DNA of 34,611 bases from Roseomonas sp. 18066 (GCF_902706185.1 NZ_CACSJM010000059.1:1-34611), one strand, 5' to 3'. Numbered from the stretch's first letter, positions 8,471 through 16,062 are shown. Numbers and translations: made by a program. Notes: a model not told the origin generated them from the sequence alone.

Positions 8471-9610
8471 TCAGGCGGCCTGCCTGAGCGTGAACCAGCC
8501 GGGGGTGGCCTCGATCGCCGCCCACAGCTTCGCCGGAATGCCCAGCCGCGCGGCGTCCGGCGCGGCGATGGCGGTCTCGATCCCGGCGGCATGGCCCTGC
8601 CGGGCGCGCTCGACCCAGTCGGGGTTCATCACCAGCCCCTGCCCGATGGCGACGAGGTCGGCGCCCCCCTGCAGCACGGCCTGGGCCTGCGCCGGCGTCC
8701 GCGCCTGCCCGGCGACCACCAGCGGCACCCGCCCGGCCAGGCATGCCTGCAGGCGGCGCGTGATGGTCGGCCCCTCCGCCTGGCCCAACGGCCGCGCCAG
8801 GGCCGCGTCGGACAGCGAGCCGTGCAGATAGTCGATCCCGGCATCGACCAGCCGGTCGACCAGCGCCAGCGCCTCGCCGAGGCGCAGCCCGCCCGCCTCC
8901 GGCTCCTCCGGCGACAGCCGGTAGCCGAGGAGGAAGGGCCGGTCGGCATGGTCGGCGATCGCCTGCCGCACCGCATCGACCACCGCGAGCGGGAAGCGCA
9001 TCCGCTTCTCCAGCGAGCCGCCCCAGCCGTCGTCGCGCTGGTTGAAGCGTGGCGACAGGAAGTTCTGGATCAGGAAGCCATGGGCGCCGTGCAGCTCGAC
9101 ACCGTCGAAGCCGGCCGCGACGGCGCGCCGCGTCGTCTCGGCGAAGGCGCGGATGATCGCCTGGATCTCCGGCCCGGCCAGGGCGCGCGGCGTGACGGAG
9201 GGGCTGAAGGGCCCGGCCGGCGTCGTGACCGCGCTGGCGCTGACGATGTCGCCGCCCGGCACCAGGGCGGGCGCCGCCTTGTTCCCGGCATGGAAGATCT
9301 GCAGCACCGCGGGCGCGCCGCCGCTGCGGGCCGCCGCCGCCAGCCGCGCCAGGCTGGGGATGAAGCGGTCGTCATGGGCGGCGAATTCGCCGGTGAAGCC
9401 GATGCCGCCCGGCGTGACCGCGGTGCAGCCGGTGACGACCAGCCCGACACCCTGCACGCGGCGGCGGTAATAGGCCTCCTCCGCGGCGGAGACGGTGCCG
9501 TCGTCATGGCCGGACCAGGTCGTCATCGGCGCCATCACCACGCGGTTGCGCAGCGTCAATCCCCTGGCGAAGGGGGCGGCGCCGAGCAGCGCCGTTTCGG
9601 TGGAAGCCAT
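8471..9610 (-). CDS. Old Yellow Enzyme family NADH:flavin oxidoreductase
   Basis: 379 residues, the length expected for Old Yellow Enzyme-type FMN oxidoreductases. The N-terminal strand LRNRVVMAPMTTWSG starts the FMN barrel. The substrate-binding histidine pair is H174/H177 in VELHGAHGFLIQNFLSPRFN, and GQGLVMNPDWV near the C-terminus is the FMN phosphate site. Such enzymes reduce activated C=C bonds of enones, nitro compounds or nitrate esters with NAD(P)H. It is the first gene of a two-gene unit with the aldo/keto reductase, so the pair could reduce both the alkene and the carbonyl of an unsaturated aldehyde. It is divergent from a LysR regulator whose gene starts 134 bp away, which probably controls it. 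Confidence 0.93.
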   Translation of the reverse strand: MASTETALLGAAPFARGLTLRNRVVMAPMTTWSGHDDGTVSAAEEAYYRRRVQGVGLVVTGCTAVTPGGIGFTGEFAAHDDRFIPSLARLAAAARSGGAPAVLQIFHAGNKAAPALVPGGDIVSASAVTTPAGPFSPSVTPRALAGPEIQAIIRAFAETTRRAVAAGFDGVELHGAHGFLIQNFLSPRFNQRDDGWGGSLEKRMRFPLAVVDAVRQAIADHADRPFLLGYRLSPEEPEAGGLRLGEALALVDRLVDAGIDYLHGSLSDAALARPLGQAEGPTITRRLQACLAGRVPLVVAGQARTPAQAQAVLQGGADLVAIGQGLVMNPDWVERARQGHAAGIETAIAAPDAARLGIPAKLWAAIEATPGWFTLRQAA

Positions 9611-9722
9611 GCGGGGGGTCCCTTCGCGTTCGGCCCGGGCAGCGCATCAGCCGATGCCGGCCAGGTCACGGGGCGAAGCTAGGGCTGGCGCCGCGCGGCC
9701 ATTAGCCGGTAAATCCCGCATG

Positions 9723-9736
9723 AACTGATATCGGTT
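9723..9736. promoter_or_regulatory. Candidate operator palindrome upstream of LysR gene
   Basis: AACTGATATCGGTT is a 14-bp near-perfect palindrome (12 of 14 positions symmetric, centre GATATC). It ends 8 bases before the LysR start and lies in the divergent region shared with the OYE gene. Its position suits autoregulation by the LysR protein; the assignment is inference. Confidence 0.4.
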
Positions 9737-9744
9737 TTTTATGG

Positions 9745-10638
9745 ATGGCGCGCGACGAGATCCAGGACCTGTCGAGCTTCGTGGCGGTGGCCGAGGAGCG
9801 CAGCTTCACCCGCGCGGCGGCCCGGCTCGGCACCTCGCAGGCGGCGCTGAGCCACACGGTCCGCCGGCTGGAGGAGCGGCTGGGCGTCCGCCTGCTGAGC
9901 CGCACCACGCGCAGCGTCGCCCTGACCGTGGCGGGCGAGCGCCTGCTCGGCACCGTGGCCCCCCGCCTGGAGGAGATCCGGGCCGGGATCGCGGCGCTGA
10001 GCGCGCTGCGGGAGAAGCCGGCCGGCACCATCCGCATCACCACCATCGAGCATGCGGCCGACACCATCATCTGGCCCGCCGCCGAGGCGCTGCTCGCCGC
10101 CTATCCGGACCTCAAGCTCGAGCTCTCCTACGACTACGGCCTGGTCGACATCGTCAGCGAGCGCTTCGACGCCGGCGTCCGCCTCGGCGAGCAGGTGGCG
10201 AAGGACATGGTCGCCGTCCGCATCGGGCCGGAATTCCGCCAGGCCGTGGTGGGCGCGCCGTCCTACTTCGCCGGGCGCCCCCGCCCCAGGACGCCGCGCG
10301 ACCTGACCGAGCATGTCTGCATCAACCTGCGCCTGCCGACATCGGGTGGTGTCTACGTCTGGGAATTCCGCAAGCGGCAGCAGGAGGTGCGGAGCCGCGT
10401 CGAGGGGCGGGTCACCCTCAACCGGATCGAGCCGATGCTGAAGGCGGCGCTGGCCGGGCTCGGCCTGGTCTTCCTGCCGGAGGACCAGGTCCGGGAGCAT
10501 CTGGCCGCCGGCCGCCTGGTCCAGGTGCTGGCGGATTGGTGCCCGCCACGGCCGGGCTATCATCTCTACTATCCCAGCCGGCGTCAGCCGACGCCCGCCT
10601 TCACCCTGCTGGTCGAGGCCTTGCGCTACCGGGCCTGA
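9745..10638 (+). CDS. LysR family transcriptional regulator
   Basis: 297 residues, full family length. Residues 1-62 form the winged helix-turn-helix (LSSFVAVAEERSFTRAAARLGTSQAALSHTVRRLE in outline), followed by the linker helix and a two-lobed effector-binding domain of periplasmic-binding-protein type (from about residue 92, IRITTIEHAADTIIWPAAEALLA). The C-terminal lobe ends with YPSRRQPTPAFTLLVEALRYRA, typical of the subgroup that controls divergent oxidoreductase genes. It probably regulates the OYE and aldo/keto reductase pair to its left. The effector is unknown. ATG 9745 is preferred over ATG 9741, which is in another frame. Confidence 0.93.
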   Translation: MARDEIQDLSSFVAVAEERSFTRAAARLGTSQAALSHTVRRLEERLGVRLLSRTTRSVALTVAGERLLGTVAPRLEEIRAGIAALSALREKPAGTIRITTIEHAADTIIWPAAEALLAAYPDLKLELSYDYGLVDIVSERFDAGVRLGEQVAKDMVAVRIGPEFRQAVVGAPSYFAGRPRPRTPRDLTEHVCINLRLPTSGGVYVWEFRKRQQEVRSRVEGRVTLNRIEPMLKAALAGLGLVFLPEDQVREHLAAGRLVQVLADWCPPRPGYHLYYPSRRQPTPAFTLLVEALRYRA

Positions 10639-11026
10639 GCGCGCGGCACCGGGCTGGCTGCGCCGGTGCCACAGATGCTGCGACGGATGCTGCGACGGAT
10701 GCTGCGACAGATGCCGCGGCCGGCCGAGCATGTCTTCGCCCCGGAGGCGGGCTTCGATCGCGCGACCTGCGACCGCCGCTTCGTCATCCGGATGTCCGAC
10801 CTGCTCGGCCGCCTGCTCCTGCCCGCCCTCGCCGCGCGCCCGACGCGGCACGCCCCCCGCGCAGACCGTCGCGGCGATCGGGGGGGGGAGCCGGGCCTGA
10901 TGGCTGGGGCTCGGTCCAGATCGCGGCAGAAAGATGCGGCCCGCATGTCACATCCGTCGCCGGCGCCTCGTCATGCATCGCGAGGGCGGTCAATCGGGGC
11001 CGCGCTCAGCGAATGCGGGGATCGCG
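10639..11026. other. 388-bp gene-free stretch with tandem repeat and G-tract
   Basis: No convincing gene lies here. It holds four tandem 12-bp units at 10671-10718 and a run of nine G at 10880-10888, and it must contain the promoter of the four-gene unit that starts at 11027. Open frames crossing it are short-lived or made of the repeat itself. Confidence 0.5.
10671..10718. repeat. Four tandem copies of a 12-bp unit
   Basis: The units read ACAGATGCTGCG, ACGGATGCTGCG (twice) and ACAGATGCCGCG. The two middle copies are identical and the outer ones differ by one or two bases. The array begins 33 bases after the LysR stop codon and lies outside any supported gene. Confidence 0.85.
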
Positions 11027-11830
11027 ATGAAGATTGTCGTCATCGGCGGCAGCGGCCTGATCGGCACGAAGCTGGTCGGCAGGCTGCGCGCCAGCGGGCA
11101 CGAGGTGGTCGCGGCCTCCCCGGCCTCGGGCATCAACACCATCACCGGCGAGGGCCTGGCCGCGGCGCTGGCCGGCGCGCAGGTCGTGGTGGACGTGGCG
11201 AACTCGCCGTCCTTCGAGGACAGCGCGGTGCTGGAATTCTTCCGCACCTCCGGCCGCAACCTGCTGGCCGCGGAGGCCGCGGCGGGTGTCGCGCATCATG
11301 TCGCGCTGTCCGTCGTCGGCACCGACCGGCTGCTCGAGAGCGGCTACTTCCGCGGCAAGATGGCGCAGGAGGAGCTCATCGCCGCATCCGGCCGGCCCTA
11401 TACCATCCTGCGCTCGACCCAGTTCTTCGACTTCCTCGGCGGTATCGCCCAGTCGGCGACCAAGCCGGCGACCAAGCCGGCGACCAAGCCGGCCACCAGG
11501 CCGGAGGGCCAGGGCATGGCGGTTCATCTTTCATCCGCCTCGATCCAGCCGGTCGTCTCCGACGACGTGGCCGACGCCATGGCCGATGTCACCCTGGGCG
11601 CGCCGGTGAACGGCATCGTCGAGCTCGCCGGCCCCGAGACATTCCGGCTGGACGAGCTGGTGCGCCGCTTCCTCGACGCCACCCAGGACCCGCGCCAGGT
11701 CGTGGCCGATCCGCAGGCGCGCTATTTCGGGGCGTTGCTGGACGACGCATCGCTGCTGCCCGGCCCGGCGCCGCGCCTGGCGCCCACGCGCTTCGGCGAC
11801 TGGCTCGCCCATGCCCGGCAGCCGGCCTGA
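11027..11830 (+). CDS. NmrA-like atypical SDR, NAD(P)-binding protein
   Basis: 267 residues. The N-terminus MKIVVIGGSGLIGTKLV carries the G-x-x-G-x-x-G dinucleotide motif (G7, G10, G13). The rest follows the atypical short-chain dehydrogenase (NmrA/SDR_a) pattern: VVDVANSPSFED, HHVALSVVGTDRLLESGYFRGK, YTILRSTQFFDFLGGIA, and SDDVADAMADV near the C-terminus. Members act as NADPH-dependent reductases or redox sensors. An insertion at residues 144-159 consists of four tetrapeptides (ATKP three times, then ATRP) encoded by a 12-bp tandem repeat, where relatives have a short loop before VHLSSASIQPVVSDDVA. The ATG at 11027 begins the Rossmann strand directly. It is first in a unit with the cupin, the membrane protein and the GNAT gene, with gaps of 4-12 bases. 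Confidence 0.88.
   Translation: MKIVVIGGSGLIGTKLVGRLRASGHEVVAASPASGINTITGEGLAAALAGAQVVVDVANSPSFEDSAVLEFFRTSGRNLLAAEAAAGVAHHVALSVVGTDRLLESGYFRGKMAQEELIAASGRPYTILRSTQFFDFLGGIAQSATKPATKPATKPATRPEGQGMAVHLSSASIQPVVSDDVADAMADVTLGAPVNGIVELAGPETFRLDELVRRFLDATQDPRQVVADPQARYFGALLDDASLLPGPAPRLAPTRFGDWLAHARQPA
11456..11503. repeat. Four tandem 12-bp units inside the SDR gene
   Basis: GCGACCAAGCCG occurs three times in a row and is followed by GCCACCAGGCCG. The array is in frame and encodes (ATKP)3-ATRP. Copy-number change would keep the reading frame. It lies about 790 bp from the unrelated 12-bp x 4 array at 10671. Confidence 0.9.
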
Positions 11831-11842
11831 CGGAGCGCGAGC

Positions 11843-12253
11843 ATGATCAAGCGTCTCCTGCTGGCGGCCGCGATCGCCGCGCTGCCCGCCGCTGCGGCCT
11901 TCGCCCATGGCGAGGAGGCCCGCATCGCCGTGGTCTTCGACCAGGTGCTGCCGAACGCGCCCGGCATGAGCCTGCGCGGCGTGCTGGTGGAGTATGGGCC
12001 GGGCGGCGCCTCGCCGGCGCATACCCATCCCGCCACCGCCTTCATCTATGCGACCGTGCTGCAGGGCGCGATCCGCAGCGCGGTGAATGGCGGGCCGGCG
12101 CGGGTCTATCGCGCGGGCGAGAGCTTCGCCGAGTTGCCCGGCGACCGCCACAGCCTCAGCCGGAATGACAGCGCCACCGAGCCGGCCCGGCTGCTGGCGG
12201 TCTTCGTCGTGGCCACCGGCGAGACCGTGCTGACCACCCCGCTGCCCGAATAG
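11843..12253 (+). CDS. Secreted cupin-domain protein
   Basis: 136 residues. The first 21 residues (MIKRLLLAAAIAALPAAAAFA) are a clear Sec signal peptide with cleavage after AFA, so the mature protein of about 115 residues is periplasmic. The rest is a single cupin barrel: GGASPAHTHPATAFIYATVLQ contains H60 and H62, and H103 (LPGDRHS) supplies the third histidine of a metal site; the usual glutamate of motif 1 is not obvious. Small cupins of this kind bind or modify small molecules; no substrate can be named. It follows the SDR gene by 12 bases and precedes the next start by 4, so it is part of the same transcript. Confidence 0.85.
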   Translation: MIKRLLLAAAIAALPAAAAFAHGEEARIAVVFDQVLPNAPGMSLRGVLVEYGPGGASPAHTHPATAFIYATVLQGAIRSAVNGGPARVYRAGESFAELPGDRHSLSRNDSATEPARLLAVFVVATGETVLTTPLPE

Positions 12254-12257
12254 CCCG

Positions 12258-12698
12258 GTGGAGGCAGGCTATGTCCCGGCGCTGGCGGCGCTGGCGGGCT
12301 CGGCGATCGGCGCGCTGGCCTCCTTCGCCACCACCTGGCTGAACCAGGCCTCGCAGGCCCGGGCGACGCAGCGCGCGCAGGACCGCGCGCGCCGCGAGCT
12401 GCTCTATGGCGACTTCATCCGCGAGGCGTCGCGGCTGTTCGTCGACGCCTTCCAGCATGAGCTGGAAGACCCGGCCAAGCTGGTGCAGCTCTATGCCATC
12501 GTCAGCATGCTGCGGTTGTTCGGCCAGCCGCGGACGCTGCGGGAGGCGGAGAAGGTGATGAACCGGATCGGCGCGACCTATTTCGAGCCGAACAAGGAGC
12601 TGCGGCTGTTCGCCGACATCACCAGCGCCGGGGAGCTCGACCCGCTCTACGCCTTCAGCCAGGCCTGCCGGGACGAGCTGCTGGGGCGCAGGCCATGA
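12258..12698 (+). CDS. Small membrane-anchored protein of unknown function
   Basis: 146 residues starting at GTG 12258, four bases after the cupin stop codon. Residues 6-28 (VPALAALAGSAIGALASFATTWL) form one membrane segment. A charged helical stretch follows (QARATQRAQDRARRELLYGDF) that could be a coiled coil, then a soluble helical domain with LVQLYAIVSMLRLFGQPRTLREAEKVMNRI. The layout of one N-terminal anchor plus a helical cytoplasmic domain resembles many uncharacterised proteobacterial proteins. I do not recognise a named family. It sits inside the SDR-cupin-GNAT unit. Confidence 0.75.
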   Translation: MEAGYVPALAALAGSAIGALASFATTWLNQASQARATQRAQDRARRELLYGDFIREASRLFVDAFQHELEDPAKLVQLYAIVSMLRLFGQPRTLREAEKVMNRIGATYFEPNKELRLFADITSAGELDPLYAFSQACRDELLGRRP

Positions 12699-12707
12699 GG
12701 AATGCCG

Positions 12708-13190
12708 ATGGTTGATATCAGGTCCATGCTTCGCGACGACGTGCCCGAGCTGCTGAGGCTGACCGAGGCCATCGTCACCTATGAGCGGGGCAGCGGCTTC
12801 CGGCTGACCGAGGCCGAGCTGCTGCGCCGCGGCTTCGGCCCGCGGCCGGAATTCGGCGCCTTCGTGGCGGATCGCGGCGACGGCCGGCTGGCCGGCATGG
12901 CGGTGCATTACGAGATCCCCTTCATGCACACGCTGGAACCGCTGCTGATGATGAAGTGGCTGTTCGTCGACCCGGCGCATCGTGGCGGGCAGATCGGCCG
13001 CCGGCTGGTGCGCCGGCTGGCGCGGCATGCCATCGAGACGGGCCATCGCAAGCTCTGCTGGTTCGTGCTGAAGGACAATGCCCCCGCCCAGGCCTTCTAC
13101 CGCGGCATCGGCGCCATGCCCGACCCGGACTGGGACCGCTGGACGACGGGCGAGGCCGCGCTCGGCGCCCTGGCGGCGGAGGCCGGCTGA
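12708..13190 (+). CDS. GNAT family N-acetyltransferase
   Basis: 160 residues. The GNAT fold is recognisable from motif A, WLFVDPAHRGGQIGRRLVRRL (residues 84-104), where R92-G-G-Q-I-G97 is the acetyl-CoA pyrophosphate loop, and from motif B near FVLKDNAPAQAFYRGIGAMPD, with the family's N-x-x-A-x-x-F-Y. It would transfer an acetyl group from acetyl-CoA to an amine; the substrate is unknown. I chose ATG 12708 because GAGGA ends six bases before it; ATG 12702, two codons earlier, would touch the ribosome binding site. It is the last gene of the SDR-led unit and faces the LysR gene convergently. Confidence 0.88.
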   Translation: MVDIRSMLRDDVPELLRLTEAIVTYERGSGFRLTEAELLRRGFGPRPEFGAFVADRGDGRLAGMAVHYEIPFMHTLEPLLMMKWLFVDPAHRGGQIGRRLVRRLARHAIETGHRKLCWFVLKDNAPAQAFYRGIGAMPDPDWDRWTTGEAALGALAAEAG

Positions 13191-13218
13191 GCCGCGCGCC
13201 TCGGCCGTGGCGAGAGGG

Positions 13219-14094
13219 CTAACCCTCGATCAGCCCCTTCGACCCGGCGATCTCCGCCGCGCAATAGTCCAGGAAAATGCGGATGCGCGGCGACTGGCGC
13301 AGGTCGGGATGGGTCAGCAGCCAGAGGTCGCTGGCCAGCGCCGGGTCCGGCGGCGCCAGGCGGCGCAGCGCCGGCCGGGCATCGCCCAGGAAGCAGGGCA
13401 GATGGGCGATGCCCATCCCGGCCTCGGCCGCCGCGGCCAGGGCCAGCACGCTGTCCAGCCGCGCCCCCACCCGCGCGGCCGGCACGTGGCGGCGGACGAA
13501 GCCCGCCGCCGGCAGGCTGGCCAGCGGGTCGCCCGGGGCCAGCCAGGGGGCGTCGGCCTCCTGCATCCCGGCCGCGCCATAAAGCGCCCAGGCGATGCGG
13601 GCGGCGCGGCGGCCGACCAGGGTCTCGGGCGGCGCCTCGCTGGCGCGGATGGCGACATCGGCGTCGCGGCGCGACAGGTTGGCCGCCGCATTGCCGGTGA
13701 CCAGGTCGAGCCGCACGCCAGGATGGGCGGCGCGGAACCGGGCGAAGACCGGCAGCAGCACCCCGTGCAGCAGGGCGTCGCTGGTGGCCACCCGGATCTC
13801 GCCCGAGGCCGCCACCGCCTGGCCGGCCAGGCGCCGGGTCAGCTCGGTGATCTGGCCCTGCATGCGGGCGGCCAGCGCCACCACCTCCTCCCCCGTCGCG
13901 GTCGCGGCATAGCCGGTGCGGTGCCGCTCGAAGAGGGGGGCGCCCAGCAGCGCCTCGATCTGGCCCAGGCGGCGGAAGACGGTGGAATGGGCGACGCCGA
14001 GGCGCGCGGCGGCGGCGGGCAGGCCCTGCTGCTCGGCGACCGCCAGGATCAGGCGGAAATCATCCCATTCCAGGGACTTGACGGGGTCGGCCAT
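13219..14094 (-). CDS. LysR family transcriptional regulator
   Basis: 291 residues. The winged helix-turn-helix spans about residues 8-66 (LILAVAEQQGLPAAAARLGVAHSTVFRRLGQIEALLG in outline), followed by an effector domain beginning GEIRVATSDALLHGVLLPVFARF. ATG 14094 (MADPVKSLEWDDFRLILAV) gives normal family length; a longer open frame upstream has no family similarity and would run through the operator region. It is divergent from the ring-cleaving dioxygenase gene, with 178 bp between starts holding several GATTGC/GCAATC repeats, so control of that gene and of itself is likely. Confidence 0.92.
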   Translation of the reverse strand: MADPVKSLEWDDFRLILAVAEQQGLPAAAARLGVAHSTVFRRLGQIEALLGAPLFERHRTGYAATATGEEVVALAARMQGQITELTRRLAGQAVAASGEIRVATSDALLHGVLLPVFARFRAAHPGVRLDLVTGNAAANLSRRDADVAIRASEAPPETLVGRRAARIAWALYGAAGMQEADAPWLAPGDPLASLPAAGFVRRHVPAARVGARLDSVLALAAAAEAGMGIAHLPCFLGDARPALRRLAPPDPALASDLWLLTHPDLRQSPRIRIFLDYCAAEIAGSKGLIEG

Positions 14095-14145
14095 GGCGCT
14101 CCGGGCGGTCAGTCTGGGCTCATGTCGAATGCAATGCCACAACAC

Positions 14146-14178
14146 TGATTGCAAGATCATGATTGCATGGACGCAATC
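14146..14178. promoter_or_regulatory. LysR-type operator repeats in divergent promoter region
   Basis: TGATTGCA occurs at 14146-14153 and again at 14160-14167, 14 bp apart. The second copy forms a perfect inverted repeat, GATTGC-N6-GCAATC, at 14161-14178, which contains the T-N11-A spacing of LysR boxes. A further GCAAT lies at 14131-14135. The cluster lies between the LysR gene and the dioxygenase gene, as expected for recognition and activation sites. Confidence 0.6.
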
Positions 14179-14272
14179 GGTTCCTGCTGGCTTTCGTGGC
14201 GCGGAGGGGCGATCTGTGGCCTCGACGGAAGGCGCTGGCCTTCCCCTCACACCAGCACGGAGGCCTCGAGCC

Positions 14273-15205
14273 ATGTCGCAGTTCGGCATCCACCACGTCA
14301 CCGCCATCTCCGGCGAAGCCCGCCGCAACGTCGATTTCTACACCCGCCTGCTGGGCCTGCGCCTGGTGAAGAAGACGGTGAACTTCGACGATCCCGGCGC
14401 CTGGCACCTGTATTACGGCGACGAGGCCGGCAGCCCCGGCACCATCCTGACCTTCTTCCCCTGGGCCCAGGCGGCGGCTGGCCGGCTCGGCGCCGGCGAG
14501 CTGCAGGAGACGGTGTTCCGCATCCCGCAAGCCTCGGTCGGCTTCTGGACGCATCGGCTGACCGCCGCCGGCGTCGCCGAGCTCACCCGCAGCGAGCGCT
14601 TCGGCGAGACGGTGCTGAGCTTCCGCGACGAGGACGGCATGCGCCTCGCCTTGCTCGGCATGGCCGGCATCGAGCGCGAGCCCGGCTGGACCAGCGCCGA
14701 AATCCCGGCCGAGCATGCGCTGCGCGGCTTCCACAGCGTCAGCCTGATGCTGGAGGACAGCGCCGCGACCGGGGCGATCCTGTCCGACGTGCTGGGCTTC
14801 GCCGAGGCGGCGCGGGAGGGCAACACGACGCGCTTCCAGGCGCCGGGCACGGCGATCGGCGGCATCGTCGACCTGCGCTCGGTGGGCGGGTTCCTGCGCG
14901 GGCGGATGGGGCGCGGCTCGGTGCATCACCTGGCCTTCCGCGCCGCCGACGACGCGGCCGAGGCGGAGATGGTGCGCAAGCTGGCGGAGAACCACGGCAT
15001 CGCGACGACGGAGCAGAAGGACCGGAACTACTTCCGCTCGGTCTATTTCCGCGAGCCGGGCCATGTCTTGTTCGAGATCGCGACCGACGTGCCCGGCTTC
15101 GCGGTGGACGAGCCGGCGGAGCAGCTGGGCCAGACGCTGAAGCTGCCGCATTTCCTGGAGCCGCAGCGGGCCGAGATCGAAAGCCACCTGCCCGCGCTGG
15201 CCTGA
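14273..15205 (+). CDS. Ring-cleaving dioxygenase of the VOC (glyoxalase) superfamily, MhqO-like
   Basis: 310 residues made of two vicinal-oxygen-chelate halves. The start MSQFGIHHVTAISGE and the segment NVDFYTRLLGLRLVKKTVNFDDP are typical of MhqO/YkcA-type ring-cleaving dioxygenases, implicated in opening hydroquinone-type rings. Likely metal ligands are H8, H218 or H219 (SVHHLAFR) and E268 (HVLFEIATD). The ATG at 14273 has GGAGG nine bases upstream. A divergent LysR gene and operator repeats point to induction, probably by an aromatic or quinone compound. The gene ends at a strong terminator. Confidence 0.9.
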   Translation: MSQFGIHHVTAISGEARRNVDFYTRLLGLRLVKKTVNFDDPGAWHLYYGDEAGSPGTILTFFPWAQAAAGRLGAGELQETVFRIPQASVGFWTHRLTAAGVAELTRSERFGETVLSFRDEDGMRLALLGMAGIEREPGWTSAEIPAEHALRGFHSVSLMLEDSAATGAILSDVLGFAEAAREGNTTRFQAPGTAIGGIVDLRSVGGFLRGRMGRGSVHHLAFRAADDAAEAEMVRKLAENHGIATTEQKDRNYFRSVYFREPGHVLFEIATDVPGFAVDEPAEQLGQTLKLPHFLEPQRAEIESHLPALA

Positions 15206-15219
15206 GCTTTCTGACCAAC

Positions 15220-15249
15220 CCCGGGGGAGCGAGCTCCCCCGGGCTTTTT
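15220..15249 (+). terminator. Rho-independent terminator after the dioxygenase gene
   Basis: A 10-bp perfect stem (CCCGGGGGAG and CTCCCCCGGG) with loop CGAG is followed by C and five T. It begins 14 bases after the stop codon and is the clearest intrinsic terminator in the window. The next gene ends four bases beyond it on the other strand. Confidence 0.85.
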
Positions 15250-15252
15250 CCG

Positions 15253-15570
15253 TCAGCGCCCGAAGCCGGCGAAGACCTGGCGGTCCTTGTTCTCGCGCAT
15301 CAGCATCGAGAAGCTCGGGATCTTCTCGAAGCCGAGGCCGACCGGCGGGCCGCCCTCGGGGTCGGGCTCGATCTTGCCATAGGCGGCGCCGGCGACCTTT
15401 TCCCATTTCCCGGCCGGCTTCTTCACCTCGACATTGACCACCGTGGTCTTCATCGCCAGGCGGACGATCGCCTCCTTCGGCGAGGAAGGCTTGGTCAGGC
15501 TGAGAAAGCCCCCCACCATCGTCCAGCCATTCGCCACCGCCCAGGCCGTCAGAGCCTCCTGGTCCATCAT
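15253..15570 (-). CDS. Small protein of unknown function, 105 residues
   Basis: The predicted protein is soluble, with no signal peptide or membrane segment. It begins MMDQEALTAWAVANGWTMVGGFLSLTKPSSP and contains a strand-rich middle (EAIVRLAMKTTVVNVEVKKPAGKWEKVAGAAY in outline). The look is of a compact alpha/beta domain in which an N-terminal helix reads a short hydrophobic motif. I do not recognise a named family. It is convergent with the dioxygenase gene across the terminator and lies upstream of the mntP remnant on the same strand, 50 bases before its stop codon. Codon use fits a real gene. Confidence 0.75.
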   Translation of the reverse strand: MMDQEALTAWAVANGWTMVGGFLSLTKPSSPKEAIVRLAMKTTVVNVEVKKPAGKWEKVAGAAYGKIEPDPEGGPPVGLGFEKIPSFSMLMRENKDRQVFAGFGR

Positions 15571-15620
15571 CGTCGCGTCTCCTTCGATAGGGCAGGTCTA
15601 GCCGGTCCGGCGGGCCGCTG

Positions 15621-15950
15621 TCAGGCGGAGAGATGCTCGACGAGGATGGCGACGCCGAGGATCACCAGGGCGGTGCCGCCCAGCATCTCGGCATGGCGGC
15701 CGAGCAGGCGCCCGGCCAGCATGCCGCCGGTCGCCAGGCAGAAGGTGGCGAAGCCGATGGCCGCCGCGATGATCCAGATATTCACCTCGAGGAAAGCCAG
15801 CGAGACGCCGACCGCCATGGCGTCCAGGCTGGTGCCCACGGCGGTCGCCAGCAGCATCCAGAAGGAGCGGCCGGAGGGGGTTTCCTCGTCGTCGCGGCGG
15901 ATGGCCTCGAGCAGCATGCGGCCGCCGAGCAGGCGCCGCCGCGCAAGTTT
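15621..15950 (-). pseudogene. mntP: 3' remnant of a manganese efflux pump gene (mntP)
   Basis: The frame encodes the C-terminal half of MntP, the inner-membrane Mn(II) exporter. LLGGRMLLEAIRRDDEE aligns with the middle of the protein, and the second repeat follows with TSLDAMAVGVSLAFLEVNIW and a last helix MLGGTALVILGVAILVEHL. Intact MntP has about 190 residues and six helices; here about 107 codons remain. Homology begins near R-R-R-L-L-G-G-R, and upstream on the coding strand the sequence becomes AT-rich with an in-frame TGA about 20 codons before the first ATG. The first three helices, with their metal-binding aspartate, are missing. An ATG at 15917 could still yield a 98-residue protein, but the gene is most likely broken. 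Confidence 0.75.
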
Positions 15951-16062
15951 TGTCGTTGTAAATCAGATATTTGTAGCTTGATCTCGGTTATAGACCCCAG
16001 GCTACATTGTCCCGCCCATGGCCTTGAAGCGCGCGGCAGCACGGACAGAAAGAAGAAGGGGT

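Noticed and set aside
10666..12168. 500-codon plus-strand frame and a 370-codon minus-strand frame (9739-10851) around the 12-bp repeat
   Set aside because: Both overlap well-supported genes in other frames and are Arg/Gly- or Gln-rich without family resemblance.
15621..15917. Functional half-size MntP working as a dimer
   Set aside because: MntP consists of two related halves, so a half-size dimer is conceivable. The abrupt junction, missing N-terminal ligands and loss of the upstream start region make a broken gene more likely.
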